From: Catellatospora vulcania
Lineage (GTDB): Bacteria; Actinomycetota; Actinomycetes; Mycobacteriales; Micromonosporaceae
Direction: 5' to 3'
DNA length: 64,000 nucleotides
Assembly (NCBI RefSeq): GCF_009720385.1
Contig: NZ_WARX01000001.1
Span: 372,001 to 436,000, forward strand
Below, one piece after another: positions 17,950 through 29,370 of the stretch. The translations under genes were made by a program, and so were the position numbers. The notes under the pieces are model-generated. The model made no database searches and had not been told where the DNA came from. It worked only from the letters and a program-made list of their open reading frames with translations. How positions within the stretch are numbered: the first letter of the stretch is position 1; every line of letters begins with the position of its first letter.

Positions 17950-18468
17950 TCATACCAGCACCTCCACGTGGGTGGCGCGGGCGGCGGCGATCTCGCCGAC
18001 CAGCACCGCGCGGGACGTGGTGGTGGCCACACAGGCCTCGGCGGCCTGCTTGGCGGCGGACACCTCGGCCGTGCGCAGGCTCTTGAGGATCGCTTTGCGG
18101 TCACCGGTGACCGGGGCGCCGGTCGGGGCGGTGAAGGCGCTCGCCGACGGTCGCGGGCTCATGATCGCGTCCAGGGCGGCGGCGTGCACGCGGTGCGTCT
18201 CGCGCAGCGGGGTGAGCAGGGTGCTGAGCGTGGTGTCTGCCGCCAGCGCGGCGTCGTACGCCGAGACCAGCGCGTGGGTGCCGGCCAGCAGACCCATCAG
18301 GGCGTCCGGCGGGGGCGGGGTGTCCGGGGTCGGGTCGAGCAGGTCGCAACCGGCCAGCGCCGTCGCGGCCAGCCCGGCCGCCGCCGTCGCCGCGCCCGCC
18401 CGCAGCAGCCGCCGTCGATTCGGTCGGGAGCCCGCCGACCAGCTATGATCATTTCCCCGCGTACGCAC
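17950..18468 (-). CDS. Twin-arginine lipoprotein, ferritin-like/DUF4439-related
   Basis: About 172 residues from GTG 18468 (start uncertain). The N-terminus has a twin-arginine-like R-P-N-R-R-R-L-L-R-A-G, a hydrophobic Ala-rich h-region and a lipobox L-A-G-C. It should therefore be exported folded and lipid-anchored. The mature part is helical (L-L-A-G-T-H-A-L-V-S-A-Y-D-A-A-L, then R-E-T-H-R-V-H-A-A-A-L-D-A-I) with His positions that could bind metal. The pair lies beside rimP-nusA, divergently oriented. Probably a redox or metal-related envelope protein, but the role is inferred from fold and export signal only. Confidence 0.65.
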   Translation of the reverse strand: MRTRGNDHSWSAGSRPNRRRLLRAGAATAAAGLAATALAGCDLLDPTPDTPPPPDALMGLLAGTHALVSAYDAALAADTTLSTLLTPLRETHRVHAAALDAIMSPRPSASAFTAPTGAPVTGDRKAILKSLRTAEVSAAKQAAEACVATTTSRAVLVGEIAAARATHVEVLV

Positions 18469-18675
18469 CGCGCCAGTCTTCCTTAAGCCAGCCGCTGCTG
18501 CCACTCCGTGATCACGTGTCGGACACCGGTGGACAGTCGCCGGGGCCCGCCGTTTCCGGCAGGCCGCCGGGACGGCCACCAGCGAAGTCTCGACCGCAGC
18601 GCGCCGCTGGTCGTTGCCGCGTGCTCGCGGGTTACGCTCTGCGCAGTCGATGAATCACCGAGAGGGGTGCCCCAG

Positions 18676-19332
18676 ATGGCTCAGCGTGGCCGTGCCTCAG
18701 GCCGTCAGGCGGGCCAGAAGCCTGCCCGAACGGCGGCACCGGCTCCTGCCAGGACCTCTCCGGCCGAACTGACGGCGCGCCGCGCCCGGTTGCAGGCCGT
18801 GATCGACCCCGTGGTGGCCGGCACCGGCTACGACCTGGAGGAGCTGACGGTCAAGCAGATCGGCCGCCGGCACCTGGTCCAGGTGATCATCGATGGTGAC
18901 GGCGGGGTGGGTCTGGACGCCATCGCCGAGGTCTCCCGCGCCGTGTCACGGGCGCTGGACGAGGCCGAGGAGTCCGGCGCCGACCTGATCCGGGGCGAGT
19001 ACCAGCTGGAGGTCTCCTCGCCCGGAGTCGACCGGCCGCTGACCCTGCCGCGGCACTGGGCCCGCAACACGGGCCGCCTGGTGAAGGTCAAGGCGGGGGA
19101 CAAGACGCTGACCGGCCGCGTGCTGGCCGCCGACGCCGACGGGATCACCCTCGACGTGGACGGCGAGGAGCACGCGCTGAGCTACGACGCGCTGGGCCCC
19201 GGGCGCGTCCAGGTCGAGTTCAAGCGCATGAACGAGATCTCCGATGAGGAGCTCGCGGAGTTCGACGACGACTCGTCCGACGACGAGGACCTCGACGACG
19301 ACGAGCTGGACGATGAAGGAGAAGAGCGGTGA
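18676..19332 (+). CDS. rimP: Ribosome maturation factor RimP
   Basis: Assists 30S subunit assembly. The 218-residue protein has a basic, Ala/Arg-rich N-terminal extension (about 35 residues), the RimP core with Y-D-L-E-E-L-T-V and S-S-P-G-V-D-R-P-L, a C-terminal Sm-like barrel, and an unusually long acidic tail of Asp, Glu and Ser (about 190-218). ATG 18676 follows GAGAGGGG by 9 nt. TACGCT at 18633-18638 may be the operon's -10. It is translationally coupled to nusA (GTGA overlap), the standard rimP-nusA-ylxR-infB order. Confidence 0.95.
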   Translation: MAQRGRASGRQAGQKPARTAAPAPARTSPAELTARRARLQAVIDPVVAGTGYDLEELTVKQIGRRHLVQVIIDGDGGVGLDAIAEVSRAVSRALDEAEESGADLIRGEYQLEVSSPGVDRPLTLPRHWARNTGRLVKVKAGDKTLTGRVLAADADGITLDVDGEEHALSYDALGPGRVQVEFKRMNEISDEELAEFDDDSSDDEDLDDDELDDEGEER

Positions 19333-20384
19333 ACATCGATCTTGCGGCGCTCCGTGCGCTGGCACGTGACAAGGAGATCTCCGAGGAGACCATCCTGCAG
19401 GCAATCGAGTCTGCGCTGCTCACCGCATACCGGCACACCGACGGCGCGCAGTCGCACGCGCGGGTGGAGATCAACCGCCAGTCCGGCGCGGCCGTGGTGT
19501 ACGCGCAGGAGTACGGCGGCGAGGGTGAGCTGCTGCGGGAGTGGGACGACACCCCGCACGACTTCGGCCGGATCGCGGCGATGACGGCCAAGCAGGTCAT
19601 CCTGCAGCGCCTGCGCGAGGCCACCGACGAGGTGCACTTCGGCGAGTACGTCAACCGCGACGGTGACCTGGTCACCGGCGTGATCCAGGCGCACGAGACG
19701 CGTACCGAGAAGGGCATCGTCTCGGTCGACCTGGGCAAGGTCGAGGCCGTGCTGCCGCAGTCGGAGCAGGTCCCGGGCGAGACGTACCCGCACGGCCAGC
19801 GCATCCGCTGCGTGGTGGTGCACGTCGCCAAGAGCTTCCGCGGGCCGCAGGTGACCCTGTCCCGCTCGCACCCGGCCCTGGTGAAGAAGCTGTTCGCGCT
19901 GGAGGTTCCGGAGATCGCCGACGGCACCGTCGAGATCGCCGCGATCGCGCGCGAGGCCGGCCACCGTACGAAGATCGCGGTGCGATCCAACGTGCAGGGC
20001 GTCAACCCGAAGGGCGCCTGCATCGGCCCGATGGGCCAGCGGGTGCGCGCGGTCATGAGTGAACTGCACGGCGAGAAGATCGACATCATCGACTGGTCGG
20101 ACGACCCGGCGGAGTTCGTGGGCAACGCGCTCTCCCCGGCGAAGGCCCTGAAGGTCGAAGTGGTGGATCTCGCAACGCGTGCGGCGCGCGTCACCGTGCC
20201 GGACTACCAGCTCTCCCTGGCGATCGGTCGGGAAGGGCAGAATGCCAGGTTGGCTGCCCGTCTGACCGGTTGGCGCATCGACATCCGCTCCGACGCGGCC
20301 GACTCCGGAGCCGCGCAGCCGCGTGGACCGCGTTCCGCGGCTGATCACGAGACGGAGCCGGGCGGCACTCCCGTCTCCGCATAG
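19329..20384 (+). CDS. nusA: Transcription termination/antitermination factor NusA
   Basis: RNA polymerase-associated elongation factor. The 351-residue protein has an N-terminal RNAP-binding domain ([14 protein letters not shown]), an S1 domain (about 105-180, including [15 protein letters not shown]), and two KH domains ([29 protein letters not shown]). It lacks the C-terminal acidic repeats of E. coli NusA, as is normal for actinobacteria. GTG 19329 overlaps the rimP stop by 4 nt. Confidence 0.97.
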   Translation: MNIDLAALRALARDKEISEETILQAIESALLTAYRHTDGAQSHARVEINRQSGAAVVYAQEYGGEGELLREWDDTPHDFGRIAAMTAKQVILQRLREATDEVHFGEYVNRDGDLVTGVIQAHETRTEKGIVSVDLGKVEAVLPQSEQVPGETYPHGQRIRCVVVHVAKSFRGPQVTLSRSHPALVKKLFALEVPEIADGTVEIAAIAREAGHRTKIAVRSNVQGVNPKGACIGPMGQRVRAVMSELHGEKIDIIDWSDDPAEFVGNALSPAKALKVEVVDLATRAARVTVPDYQLSLAIGREGQNARLAARLTGWRIDIRSDAADSGAAQPRGPRSAADHETEPGGTPVSA

Positions 20385-20399
20385 GGGTAGACTCATCAG

Positions 20400-20723
20400 G
20401 TGGTACGACGCTCGCGGCCCGCACCGCTTGTGGCGGCCTCATCAGTCACGCCTGTGCCGCCTCCGGTGCGCACGTGCGTCGGATGCAGGCAGCGGGCGTC
20501 CGCTACCGAACTGCTCCGCGTCGTGGCGGTGGCGTCGGGAGCTGACCAGTTCAGTCTCCGACCCGACCCGCGACGCAGATTGACCGGCCGGGGTGCACAC
20601 GTGCACCCGACAGCGGCCTGTCTCGAGCTGGCGCTGCGGCGCCGTGCCTTCGGGCGCGCGCTGCGGATCACCACCGGGGTCATCGACACCGGTGAGCTGG
20701 CCGAGGCGATCCACGGACCGTGA
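20400..20723 (+). CDS. YlxR family RNA-binding protein (DUF448)
   Basis: A 107-residue member of the YlxR family, found between nusA and infB in most Gram-positives and linked in Bacillus to RNase P modulation (RnpM). The signature R-T-C-V-G-C-R-Q-R (about 24-32) and G-R-G-A-H-V-H-P are present. TAGACT (20388-20393) ends 6 nt before GTG 20400, with no Shine-Dalgarno, so a leaderless internal transcript is possible besides read-through from nusA. Confidence 0.9.
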   Translation: MVRRSRPAPLVAASSVTPVPPPVRTCVGCRQRASATELLRVVAVASGADQFSLRPDPRRRLTGRGAHVHPTAACLELALRRRAFGRALRITTGVIDTGELAEAIHGP

Positions 20724-20835
20724 CGCGGCCCGAGGGTCACGAACCGATCCGAAGGATCACCGCCAGACCAGTCACGGGGTGGCGGACCCACCGTAGGCGG
20801 CGGCCTCATCAGCCCCGTCTGAGGATCAAGCAAGG

Positions 20836-20946
20836 TAGGACTACCGGCATGGGCACACGATGAAGTCGCAAAAATGATCAGGCTTCAAGTGCACAAGTGA
20901 GGTCGCAGCGGGTCACTGCCCGTGCGACCTCGGAGTGAGGAGTGCA
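20836..20946 (+). promoter_or_regulatory. infB leader: leaderless promoter and chain of four start-stop-coupled mini-ORFs
   Basis: TAGGACT (20836-20842) ends 6 nt before ATG 20849. From there four tiny ORFs follow, each sharing a 4-nt ATGA or GTGA with the next: 20849-20863 (M-G-T-R), 20860-20877 (M-K-S-Q-K), 20874-20900 (M-I-R-L-Q-V-H-K) and 20897-20938 (13 codons). The last stop overlaps GTG 20935, which is in frame with infB. This stretch is AT-richer than the flanking genes. Regulation by termination-reinitiation is inferred. Confidence 0.5.
20899..20931 (+). promoter_or_regulatory. Hairpin just upstream of the infB ribosome-binding site
   Basis: GAGGTCGCAGCGGG pairs with CCCGTGCGACCTC (13 bp with one bulge) across a 6-nt loop. 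The infB Shine-Dalgarno GAGGAG (20937-20942) begins 5 nt after the hairpin. It also overlaps the fourth mini-ORF, so ribosomes translating that ORF would melt it. Confidence 0.6.
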
Positions 20947-24027
<3,081 letters not shown>

Positions 24028-24036
24028 TCCCGTGAC

Positions 24037-24082
24037 GCGGGGCGGGGCCCCGGTGCGAAACTGCACCGGAGTCCCGCCCCGC
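24037..24082 (+). terminator. Terminator hairpin after infB
   Basis: Two 20-nt arms, GCGGGGCGGGGCCCCGGTGC and its near complement (17 of 20 pairs), around a 6-nt loop, starting 9 nt after the infB stop. It marks the end of the rimP-infB transcription unit. Confidence 0.85.
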
Positions 24083-24157
24083 TCCGTGTCCGTGGATGAG
24101 CGGACGACAAGACTTGCTGGATCGTCGTTGAGAAGGCGGCGGAGGGAGTTGGCACAG

Positions 24158-25174
24158 GTGGCTAGGTACGGGCTTCTGGTGGCGCCGTCGGCGAACCGGG
24201 TCTACACGCAGTCGGCGCCGGAGTTGATGGCGGCCGAGCTGGCGGTGTTCTCGGAGCGGGCGCTGGGCGGGCGGATCGAGCCGGCCGAGATCGTGGAGTT
24301 CGCGGGACGGCCCTACCTGACCTTCGAGGTCGAGGACGGTGCGCTCAGCACCGACGACCTGCGGGTGCTGGCGAACCTGTCGTCGGCGTACGCGCTGTTC
24401 GAGATGGTCGAGGGCGGGCTGCTCAAGCCGCTCGGCGAGCCGTCGCTGGACCGGTACGACGACGATCTGATCACCATCCAGAAGTACGCCGGCAAGACCA
24501 ACGAGCACTTCACCAAGCTGCTGCTCAACGTCACCGTGCTGGCCACTTCGTGGGCCGAGCAGCTGCTCACCAAGCGGTTCGCGGTCCTGGACCCGGTCGC
24601 CGGCCGGGGCACCACGATCAACCAGGCGCTGATGTACGGCTGGGACGCGGTCGGCATCGAGCTCGACGGCAAGGACGTCGAGGCGTACAGCGCGTTCCTC
24701 AAGACCTGGCTCAAGAACAAGCGGATCAAGCACACCACCGACATGACGCCGCTGCGCCGCGAGGGCAAGCGCCTGGGCCGCCGCTTCGACGCCCGCATCG
24801 GCGACGTGCGCGAGGACCCGCAGCACCTGTCCTTCTTCGAGGCGGACACGATCGCCTCCCGGGCGCTGCTCAAGGGCAACTCGGTCGACGTGATCGTGGC
24901 CGACCTGCCGTACGGCGTGGTGCACGGCAGCCGCAGCGCCAAGGGCCTGGCCCGCGGCCCGCAGGAGCTGCTGGAGGAGGCGCTGCCCGGCTGGACGTCG
25001 CTGCTGCGCCCCGGCGGCGCGCTGGGCATGTCCTGGAACACCCACGTGGCCCCGCGTGAGGACGCCCTGGACCTGCTGGAGGAGCACGGGCTGGAGGCGG
25101 TCGACTACGAGGGCTTCGAGCACCGCGTCGACCAGGCCATCACCCGGGACATTCTGGTGGCCCGCAAGGTCTGA
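24158..25174 (+). CDS. TRM11-family SAM-dependent methyltransferase
   Basis: Predicted RNA or DNA N-methyltransferase of 338 residues. GTG 24158 lies 9 nt after GGAGGGAG; a TTG at 24149 is less likely. The core has the SAM-binding loop V-L-D-P-V-A-G-R-G-T (about 143-152) and the catalytic A-D-L-P-Y-G motif (about 249), a variant of the (D/N)PPY motif of amino-methyltransferases. The first 110 residues lack an obvious THUMP signature. It sits between infB and a DUF503 gene. tRNA guanosine is a reasonable target guess by family. Confidence 0.82.
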   Translation: MARYGLLVAPSANRVYTQSAPELMAAELAVFSERALGGRIEPAEIVEFAGRPYLTFEVEDGALSTDDLRVLANLSSAYALFEMVEGGLLKPLGEPSLDRYDDDLITIQKYAGKTNEHFTKLLLNVTVLATSWAEQLLTKRFAVLDPVAGRGTTINQALMYGWDAVGIELDGKDVEAYSAFLKTWLKNKRIKHTTDMTPLRREGKRLGRRFDARIGDVREDPQHLSFFEADTIASRALLKGNSVDVIVADLPYGVVHGSRSAKGLARGPQELLEEALPGWTSLLRPGGALGMSWNTHVAPREDALDLLEEHGLEAVDYEGFEHRVDQAITRDILVARKV

Positions 25175-25195
25175 CCTGGCGTACTGTCATCGCTC

Positions 25196-25489
25196 GTGTA
25201 TACCGGAACATCCGTTTTCGACCTGCTCCTGCCCGGTGACTCGCGGTCACTGAAGGAGAAGCGGTCGTACATCCGTCCGATCATCGCGGCGCTGAAGAAG
25301 TACGAGGTGGCGGTCGCCGAGGTGGGCGCCATGGACCTGCACGGGCGCGCCGAGATCGGCGTGGCCGTGGTGGCCGCCGACGCCGCCCACGTCAACGAGG
25401 TGCTCGACCAGTGCGAGCGCCTGGTGGTGGGCCGCCCGGAGGTCGAGGTCCTGTCGGTGAAGCGCCGCTGGTACGGCGACGACGACTAG
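25196..25489 (+). CDS. DUF503 family protein (YlxP-like)
   Basis: Small 97-residue protein of the YlxP/DUF503 family, common between infB and rbfA in Gram-positive bacteria. Residues S-L-K-E-K-R-S-Y-I-R-P-I (about 18-29) and the C-terminal V-K-R-R-W are family landmarks. Function is unproven; a link to ribosome assembly is suggested by conserved position. TACTGT (25182-25187) ends 8 nt before GTG 25196 and there is no Shine-Dalgarno, so initiation is probably leaderless. Confidence 0.9.
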   Translation: MYTGTSVFDLLLPGDSRSLKEKRSYIRPIIAALKKYEVAVAEVGAMDLHGRAEIGVAVVAADAAHVNEVLDQCERLVVGRPEVEVLSVKRRWYGDDD

Positions 25490-25666
25490 TCCCCTGTATT
25501 CGTGATCACAGCCGGTGGGCTGGGTAGGCGCACGGGCTCGGCTCTCAGGAGTGAGGGTCGGACCCGGCGGGTAGTGTCATGGTGTTGGTTTCGACCCTGG
25601 CTCGTCACCGCGGCCGGCGTGAGTCGGCGCGGGCGCGTCGTGGTCGTCGGTCGCGGAGGTGACGTG

Positions 25667-26152
25667 ATGGCTGATCCGGCCAAGGTTCGCAAGCATGCGG
25701 AGCGAGTGCGTGAGCTCGTCGCATCGGTGGTTCGTACCCAGATCAAGGACCCCCGCCTGGGGATGATCACGATTACGGACGCGCGGATCACCGCCGACCT
25801 GCGTGAGGCGACCGTCTTCTACACGGTGCTCGGCGACGCCGAGGAGCAGGCGGGCACGGCCGCCGCGCTGGAGAGCGCGAAGGGCATGCTGCGCGGTGTG
25901 GTGGGCCGGGCCCTGGGCCTGCGCCACTCGCCGTCGCTGGCGTTCGTGTCCGACGACGTCCAGGAGCACGTCAAGCACATCGACGACCTGCTCGCCGAGG
26001 CCAAGCAGCGCGACGACCAGGTGCAGCAGCTGGCCGCGGGCGCGGCGTACGCCGGCGAGGCGCAGCCCTACAAGGTCGACGAAGACGACGACGAGGGCGC
26101 GGACGACGACGACGAAGAGGAGCCGGCCCTGCGCGCGGCAGTCCAGCGGTGA
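25667..26152 (+). CDS. rbfA: Ribosome-binding factor A
   Basis: 30S maturation factor with a KH-like fold, 161 residues. ATG 25667 has GGAGGT 6 nt upstream. The core K-V-R-K-H-A-E-R-V-R-E-L-V-A-S-V-V ... I-K-D-P-R-L-G-M-I-T-I-T-D-A and R-H-S-P-S-L-A-F is typical. A C-terminal tail of about 20 acidic residues (Asp/Glu) parallels the acidic tail of RimP here. The stop overlaps the start of the DHH phosphoesterase gene (GTGA). The 177-bp upstream gap holds a possible promoter. Confidence 0.95.
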   Translation: MADPAKVRKHAERVRELVASVVRTQIKDPRLGMITITDARITADLREATVFYTVLGDAEEQAGTAAALESAKGMLRGVVGRALGLRHSPSLAFVSDDVQEHVKHIDDLLAEAKQRDDQVQQLAAGAAYAGEAQPYKVDEDDDEGADDDDEEEPALRAAVQR

Positions 26153-27183
26153 CGACGGCGATGCCGGCGGCGGGGACCACGGGCCGCCCGACGGAGCAGG
26201 ACTGGGCCGCCGCGGTCGACGCGGTGCGGTCCGGCCTGCGGCCGGGTGCCCGGGTCCTGCTGGTGTGCCACGTCAACCCGGACGGCGACGCGCTGGGCAG
26301 CATGCTCGGCTTCGCCCAGGGGCTGCGCCGGCTCGGGGTGACCTCGCTGCAGTGCACGTTCCCCGGCCCGCTGAGCGTGCCGGAGCCGCTGCACATGCCC
26401 GCGATGGACCTGCTGATCCCCGAGGCCGAGGCGGACCCGGCTCCGGACCTGCTGGTGACCTTCGACGCGGCCAGCGAGTCGCGGCTGGGCGCGCTGGTGG
26501 ACCGGCTGGAGACCGCGACGGTCAGCCTGGTGCTGGACCACCACGCCTCCAACACCGGCTTCGGCAAGGTGTCGCTGGTAGACCCGTGCGCCGCCGCCAC
26601 CTCCGTGGTCGCCGCGGAGCTGCTGCGCCGGCTGGACGTGCCGCTGGACCGGGACATGGCCGAGTGTCTCTACATCGCCCTGGTCACCGACACCGGCTCG
26701 TTCAAGTTCGACCTGACCACGCCCGAGGTGCACGAGCTCGCGGCGCGGCTGGTGGCGACGGGCATCGACGTCGGCGCGATCTCACGCCGCATCTTCGACA
26801 GCCGCCCCTTCGGCGCGGTCCGCATGTTCGGCGAGGTGATGGGCCGCGCCCGGCTGGAGCCGGAGTCGGCGGGCGGGCGCGGGCTGGTGATCGCCGTGGC
26901 CACCCTCGACGACCTGGCCAAGCACGACCAGCCGCCGTACGTGCTGGAAGCGTTGATCGACTCGGTGCGCTGCGTGTCCGAGGCCGACGTCGCACTGCTG
27001 CTCAAGCAGGTCGCGCCCACCGAATGGGCGGTCTCCATGCGCAGCAAGGGCGGCGCGGACGTGAGCCGGGTCGCGGTCGCCCTCGGCGGTGGCGGGCACC
27101 GGTTGGCGGCCGGCTTCACCGGCCGTGGCACGGCCGAGCAGATCATCGACACGGTACGCGCCCAGCTGGCCGCTCAGGGCTGA
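26149..27183 (+). CDS. nrnA: Bifunctional oligoribonuclease / pAp phosphatase (DHH family)
   Basis: DHH/DHHA1 phosphoesterase of 344 residues that degrades nanoRNAs and dephosphorylates pAp. Motifs in order: C-H-V-N-P-D-G-D-A-L-G-S (metal site, about 41-52), F-D-A-A-S, D-H-H-A-S-N (about 131), V-T-D-T-G-S-F (about 181), and the DHHA1 substrate motif G-G-G-G-H-R-L-A-A-G-F near the end. GTG 26149 overlaps the rbfA stop. The rbfA-nrnA order matches mycobacteria (Rv2838c-Rv2837c). Confidence 0.93.
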   Translation: MTTAMPAAGTTGRPTEQDWAAAVDAVRSGLRPGARVLLVCHVNPDGDALGSMLGFAQGLRRLGVTSLQCTFPGPLSVPEPLHMPAMDLLIPEAEADPAPDLLVTFDAASESRLGALVDRLETATVSLVLDHHASNTGFGKVSLVDPCAAATSVVAAELLRRLDVPLDRDMAECLYIALVTDTGSFKFDLTTPEVHELAARLVATGIDVGAISRRIFDSRPFGAVRMFGEVMGRARLEPESAGGRGLVIAVATLDDLAKHDQPPYVLEALIDSVRCVSEADVALLLKQVAPTEWAVSMRSKGGADVSRVAVALGGGGHRLAAGFTGRGTAEQIIDTVRAQLAAQG

Positions 27184-27210
27184 CCCTCTGCCCCGCGGGC
27201 TGGCAGGGAA

Positions 27211-27271
27211 GATCGCTGTTTCGTGTCGTGATCCGCGGTCTCACCGCAGGTTCTGACACCAAGTGGCGATC
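27211..27271. repeat. Palindromic intergenic element, family D copy 2 (61 bp)
   Basis: It begins GATCGCTGTTTCGTGTC and ends GGCGATC, with inner hairpin CGCGGT/ACCGC and the shared GCAGGTTCTGACAC block. Pairing of the outer arms is imperfect, unlike copy 1. It lies in a tandem intergenic region after nrnA. Confidence 0.88.
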
Positions 27272-27320
27272 TTGCCCGGACTGGGTCCCGGAAGACCGGG
27301 CAACATAGCACAATCAGGTC

Positions 27321-27728
27321 ATGGAACAGCGTCCTGAGCTCACCGTCGAGCCGGTGTCGCCCTGGGCGCGTGCGCAGGTCATGCTCCCGGTGTTCGTGCC
27401 GTTCGCGTTGATCGGCGGGCTGCTCCCGTCGTTCTCGCTGGCCGCGAACCTGTACGTGCTGGCCCTGGGCGGTGGCCTGCTGCTGGCGGGCATGTCCTCG
27501 CGGCTGCCGCGCCGGGCCGCACCGGTGGCTCTGCTGCCCGGTGTCGCGTGGTGGCTGGTGCCGATCGCCATCTTCGTGGTCGTCGAACTCGTCACCTTCG
27601 GCATGGGCTCCACCCACGACTACCCGACGCTGTCGCTGCTGGCCGATCCGCTGCTGGACGGCTACCTGCTGCGCTGCATGGCGTACTTCGGCTGGCTGGC
27701 GGGATTCTGGGGGTTGGTGCGCCGATGA
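27321..27728 (+). CDS. Small membrane protein, unknown function
   Basis: The 135-residue protein has four predicted membrane spans (about 22-40, 43-58, 68-88 and 113-132) and short polar loops; T-H-D-Y-P-T-L-S precedes the last span. I do not assign a family. Its stop overlaps the start of the next small membrane protein gene (ATGA), so the two are translationally coupled and probably act together. No Shine-Dalgarno is visible. Confidence 0.75.
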   Translation: MEQRPELTVEPVSPWARAQVMLPVFVPFALIGGLLPSFSLAANLYVLALGGGLLLAGMSSRLPRRAAPVALLPGVAWWLVPIAIFVVVELVTFGMGSTHDYPTLSLLADPLLDGYLLRCMAYFGWLAGFWGLVRR

Positions 27729-27943
27729 GCCTGACCCGCCTGCTCGCCATCGCAGGGTTCCTCCTGGCCGCCCTGGCAGTGCTCGCCGTCGAGTGGGCCG
27801 CTCGCCGCCCCGGTTCCCGCATCCCGACCATCGGCGACGTCTCGGCCCTGGTCATGCGCTACGACGTCGGCGGTTTCCCGGTCGGCCGCCTGGCCATCCT
27901 CAGCTTCTGGTTCTGGCTCGGCTGGCACTTCCTCGCCCGCTGA
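27725..27943 (+). CDS. Small membrane protein, unknown function, coupled to the preceding gene
   Basis: A protein of 72 residues from an ATG overlapping the upstream stop by 4 nt. Two hydrophobic segments (about 5-25 and 54-70) flank a polar stretch R-P-G-S-R-I-P-T-I-G-D-V-S-A. The pair of two small co-translated membrane proteins recurs in actinomycetes as far as I recall, but no function is known to me. A family E palindrome follows 40 bp later. Confidence 0.75.
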   Translation: MSLTRLLAIAGFLLAALAVLAVEWAARRPGSRIPTIGDVSALVMRYDVGGFPVGRLAILSFWFWLGWHFLAR

Positions 27944-27983
27944 CCCACCCCTGCCGCCGCTTGTCCCGCCATGGACACCCCGT

Positions 27984-28050
27984 GCCGCGACTCTTAAAGA
28001 GTCGCGGCCTTCGGGAGGCTTGGAGGCCGCGACTCTTTAAGAGTTGCGGC
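27984..28050. repeat. Palindromic intergenic element, family E copy 2
   Basis: A compound palindrome. The left arm is itself a perfect hairpin (CCGCGACTCTT A plus complement). The right arm repeats it inverted with one change, so the 67 bp can fold as one long stem or as two hairpins. It shares CCGC(A/G)ACTCTTAA with copy 1. Confidence 0.8.
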
Positions 28051-28379
28051 GGGTGGGGGCGGGGCGAGGGCGGGGTGTGACGGATCGGCAATCGGACATG
28101 TCGGACTGGTCGTGCGTTAAGTCAACCTCCAGCAGCGCTGTCGCGTGGCTGACGTTCCGTGATGTGGGAACCACTGTGCAGGATGTGGACCTGAACGATA
28201 GTTTTGCCTCTAGCGGCACCCGCGTGTGGTCCACAACGACCTGCGGCTCCGCGGCAGTCACACCGGCGACACAGCTCGGCGATCCCGAGAGCGGCGGCGG
28301 ACTACAGAAGAGCACGGCGCGTCCCTGACGTGACCGCGCGACGAAGTTGACCCGTTGTTGTTCCTGGAAGGACCGTGCC
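28051..28379. other. 329-bp non-coding stretch of lower GC
   Basis: No convincing gene on either strand. GC is visibly below the flanking genes, and it includes TCGGACATGTCGGACTGG and several runs of A/T. Frames that cross it lack the expected third-position GC bias. It could be a long leader or promoter region for the 33-residue ORF at 28380, a decayed gene or an sRNA locus. A GGAAGGA ribosome-binding site lies at its right end. Confidence 0.5.
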
Positions 28380-28481
28380 ATGCCTACGTCGAAGAAGCCC
28401 CAGCCGCAGCCCACCGAGCAGGAGCGTGAGCGCGAGCAGGCCCGTCGCGCCCTGCAGACCTCGATGGACACCCGGCAGTAG
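28380..28481 (+). CDS. Small 33-residue charged protein
   Basis: ATG 28380 follows GGAAGGA with 8-nt spacing, one of the better Shine-Dalgarno sites in the window. The product begins M-P-T-S-K-K-P-Q-P-Q-P and continues with a Glu/Arg/Gln-rich helix (T-E-Q-E-R-E-R-E-Q-A-R-R-A-L) before M-D-T-R-Q. Third-position GC is high, as in real genes. It is probably soluble and helical. I recognise no family. Confidence 0.5.
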   Translation: MPTSKKPQPQPTEQEREREQARRALQTSMDTRQ

Positions 28482-28539
28482 TACGCCCCGGCAAGCAACG
28501 GGGACACGGCGGGGTGATCGCTGCGTCTAGGCTGTCGTG

Positions 28540-29370
28540 ATGTCCTCGACAGCCGTGCCTGCGGCCCCCGCCATCGACGACGTTCTCGCCGACCTGGCAC
28601 TGCAGACCCGCCGGCTGCGCCTCGCGGCCTGGATCTTCGGCGTCGCAGGGATGCTGGTCACCGCGGTTGTCGCGGGCCTGCCGGGCGACCTCTGGCGGTG
28701 GCGCCTGGTCTCGGTGGCGGTAGGGCTCGCCATCGGCTTCGCCTACTCGCTCGCCGTCCGGCCGCTGTGGCGCCTGCGTCGCGAACCGGTTCTCACCACG
28801 ATGCCGTCGGGCTTCGCCACCGCCGCCTCGCCGCGCCACCACGCAGCGCTGGTATACCTGCTGGCAGCCGCCGGTTACGCGTGGGGAGTGGGCGGCTACG
28901 GTGCGACGCTCGGCTTGGTGCTGCTCGCCGCGTCGGTGGGGCAGCGGCCGGCGCGCATCGTGATCACTCCCGGTGCGGTGCTGGTGCGTCGGCTGCGTAC
29001 GCGGCGGGTGCCGTGGGCGCAGCTCGCCTGGGTGCGGGTGACCAGCTCTGGCCTGACCGACGAACTCTCCCTGGCCGTCGACCGGCCCGGCAGTGGCCTG
29101 ACGACCGTGCGCGCCCGGCTTGACCTGCTCGACATCGACCCGGCGTTCCTGGTGCACCTGCTGCGGCACTATCACGCCGTCCCGGAGGACCGGACCGCGA
29201 TCGGCGCGCCCGCCGAGCTGGCCCGCCGCCGGGCCCTGTTCCTCGGACCCGAGGGCGCCGACGCCAGGGCCGCGCTGGCTGAACCCGACCCCGCGGACGA
29301 CAGGCCTGCGCTGCTCGATGCCGAGCGCGCCGGGGAGGGCGGCCCACCGCTGGCGGCCGAGTCCGCATGA
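28540..29370 (+). CDS. PH-domain-like membrane protein
   Basis: About 276 residues. Two N-terminal spans (about 27-50 and 52-70) and two further hydrophobic stretches (about 95-125) are followed by a beta-rich region (R-I-V-I-T-P-G-A-V-L-V-R-R-L-R-T-R-R-V-P-W-A-Q-L). The latter resembles bacterial PH domains, where this W marks the strand pair. An acidic disordered tail ends the protein. ATG 28540 follows TAGGCT (28528-28533) by 6 nt, so it is likely leaderless. The stop overlaps the MATE transporter start (ATGA). Confidence 0.7.
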   Translation: MSSTAVPAAPAIDDVLADLALQTRRLRLAAWIFGVAGMLVTAVVAGLPGDLWRWRLVSVAVGLAIGFAYSLAVRPLWRLRREPVLTTMPSGFATAASPRHHAALVYLLAAAGYAWGVGGYGATLGLVLLAASVGQRPARIVITPGAVLVRRLRTRRVPWAQLAWVRVTSSGLTDELSLAVDRPGSGLTTVRARLDLLDIDPAFLVHLLRHYHAVPEDRTAIGAPAELARRRALFLGPEGADARAALAEPDPADDRPALLDAERAGEGGPPLAAESA

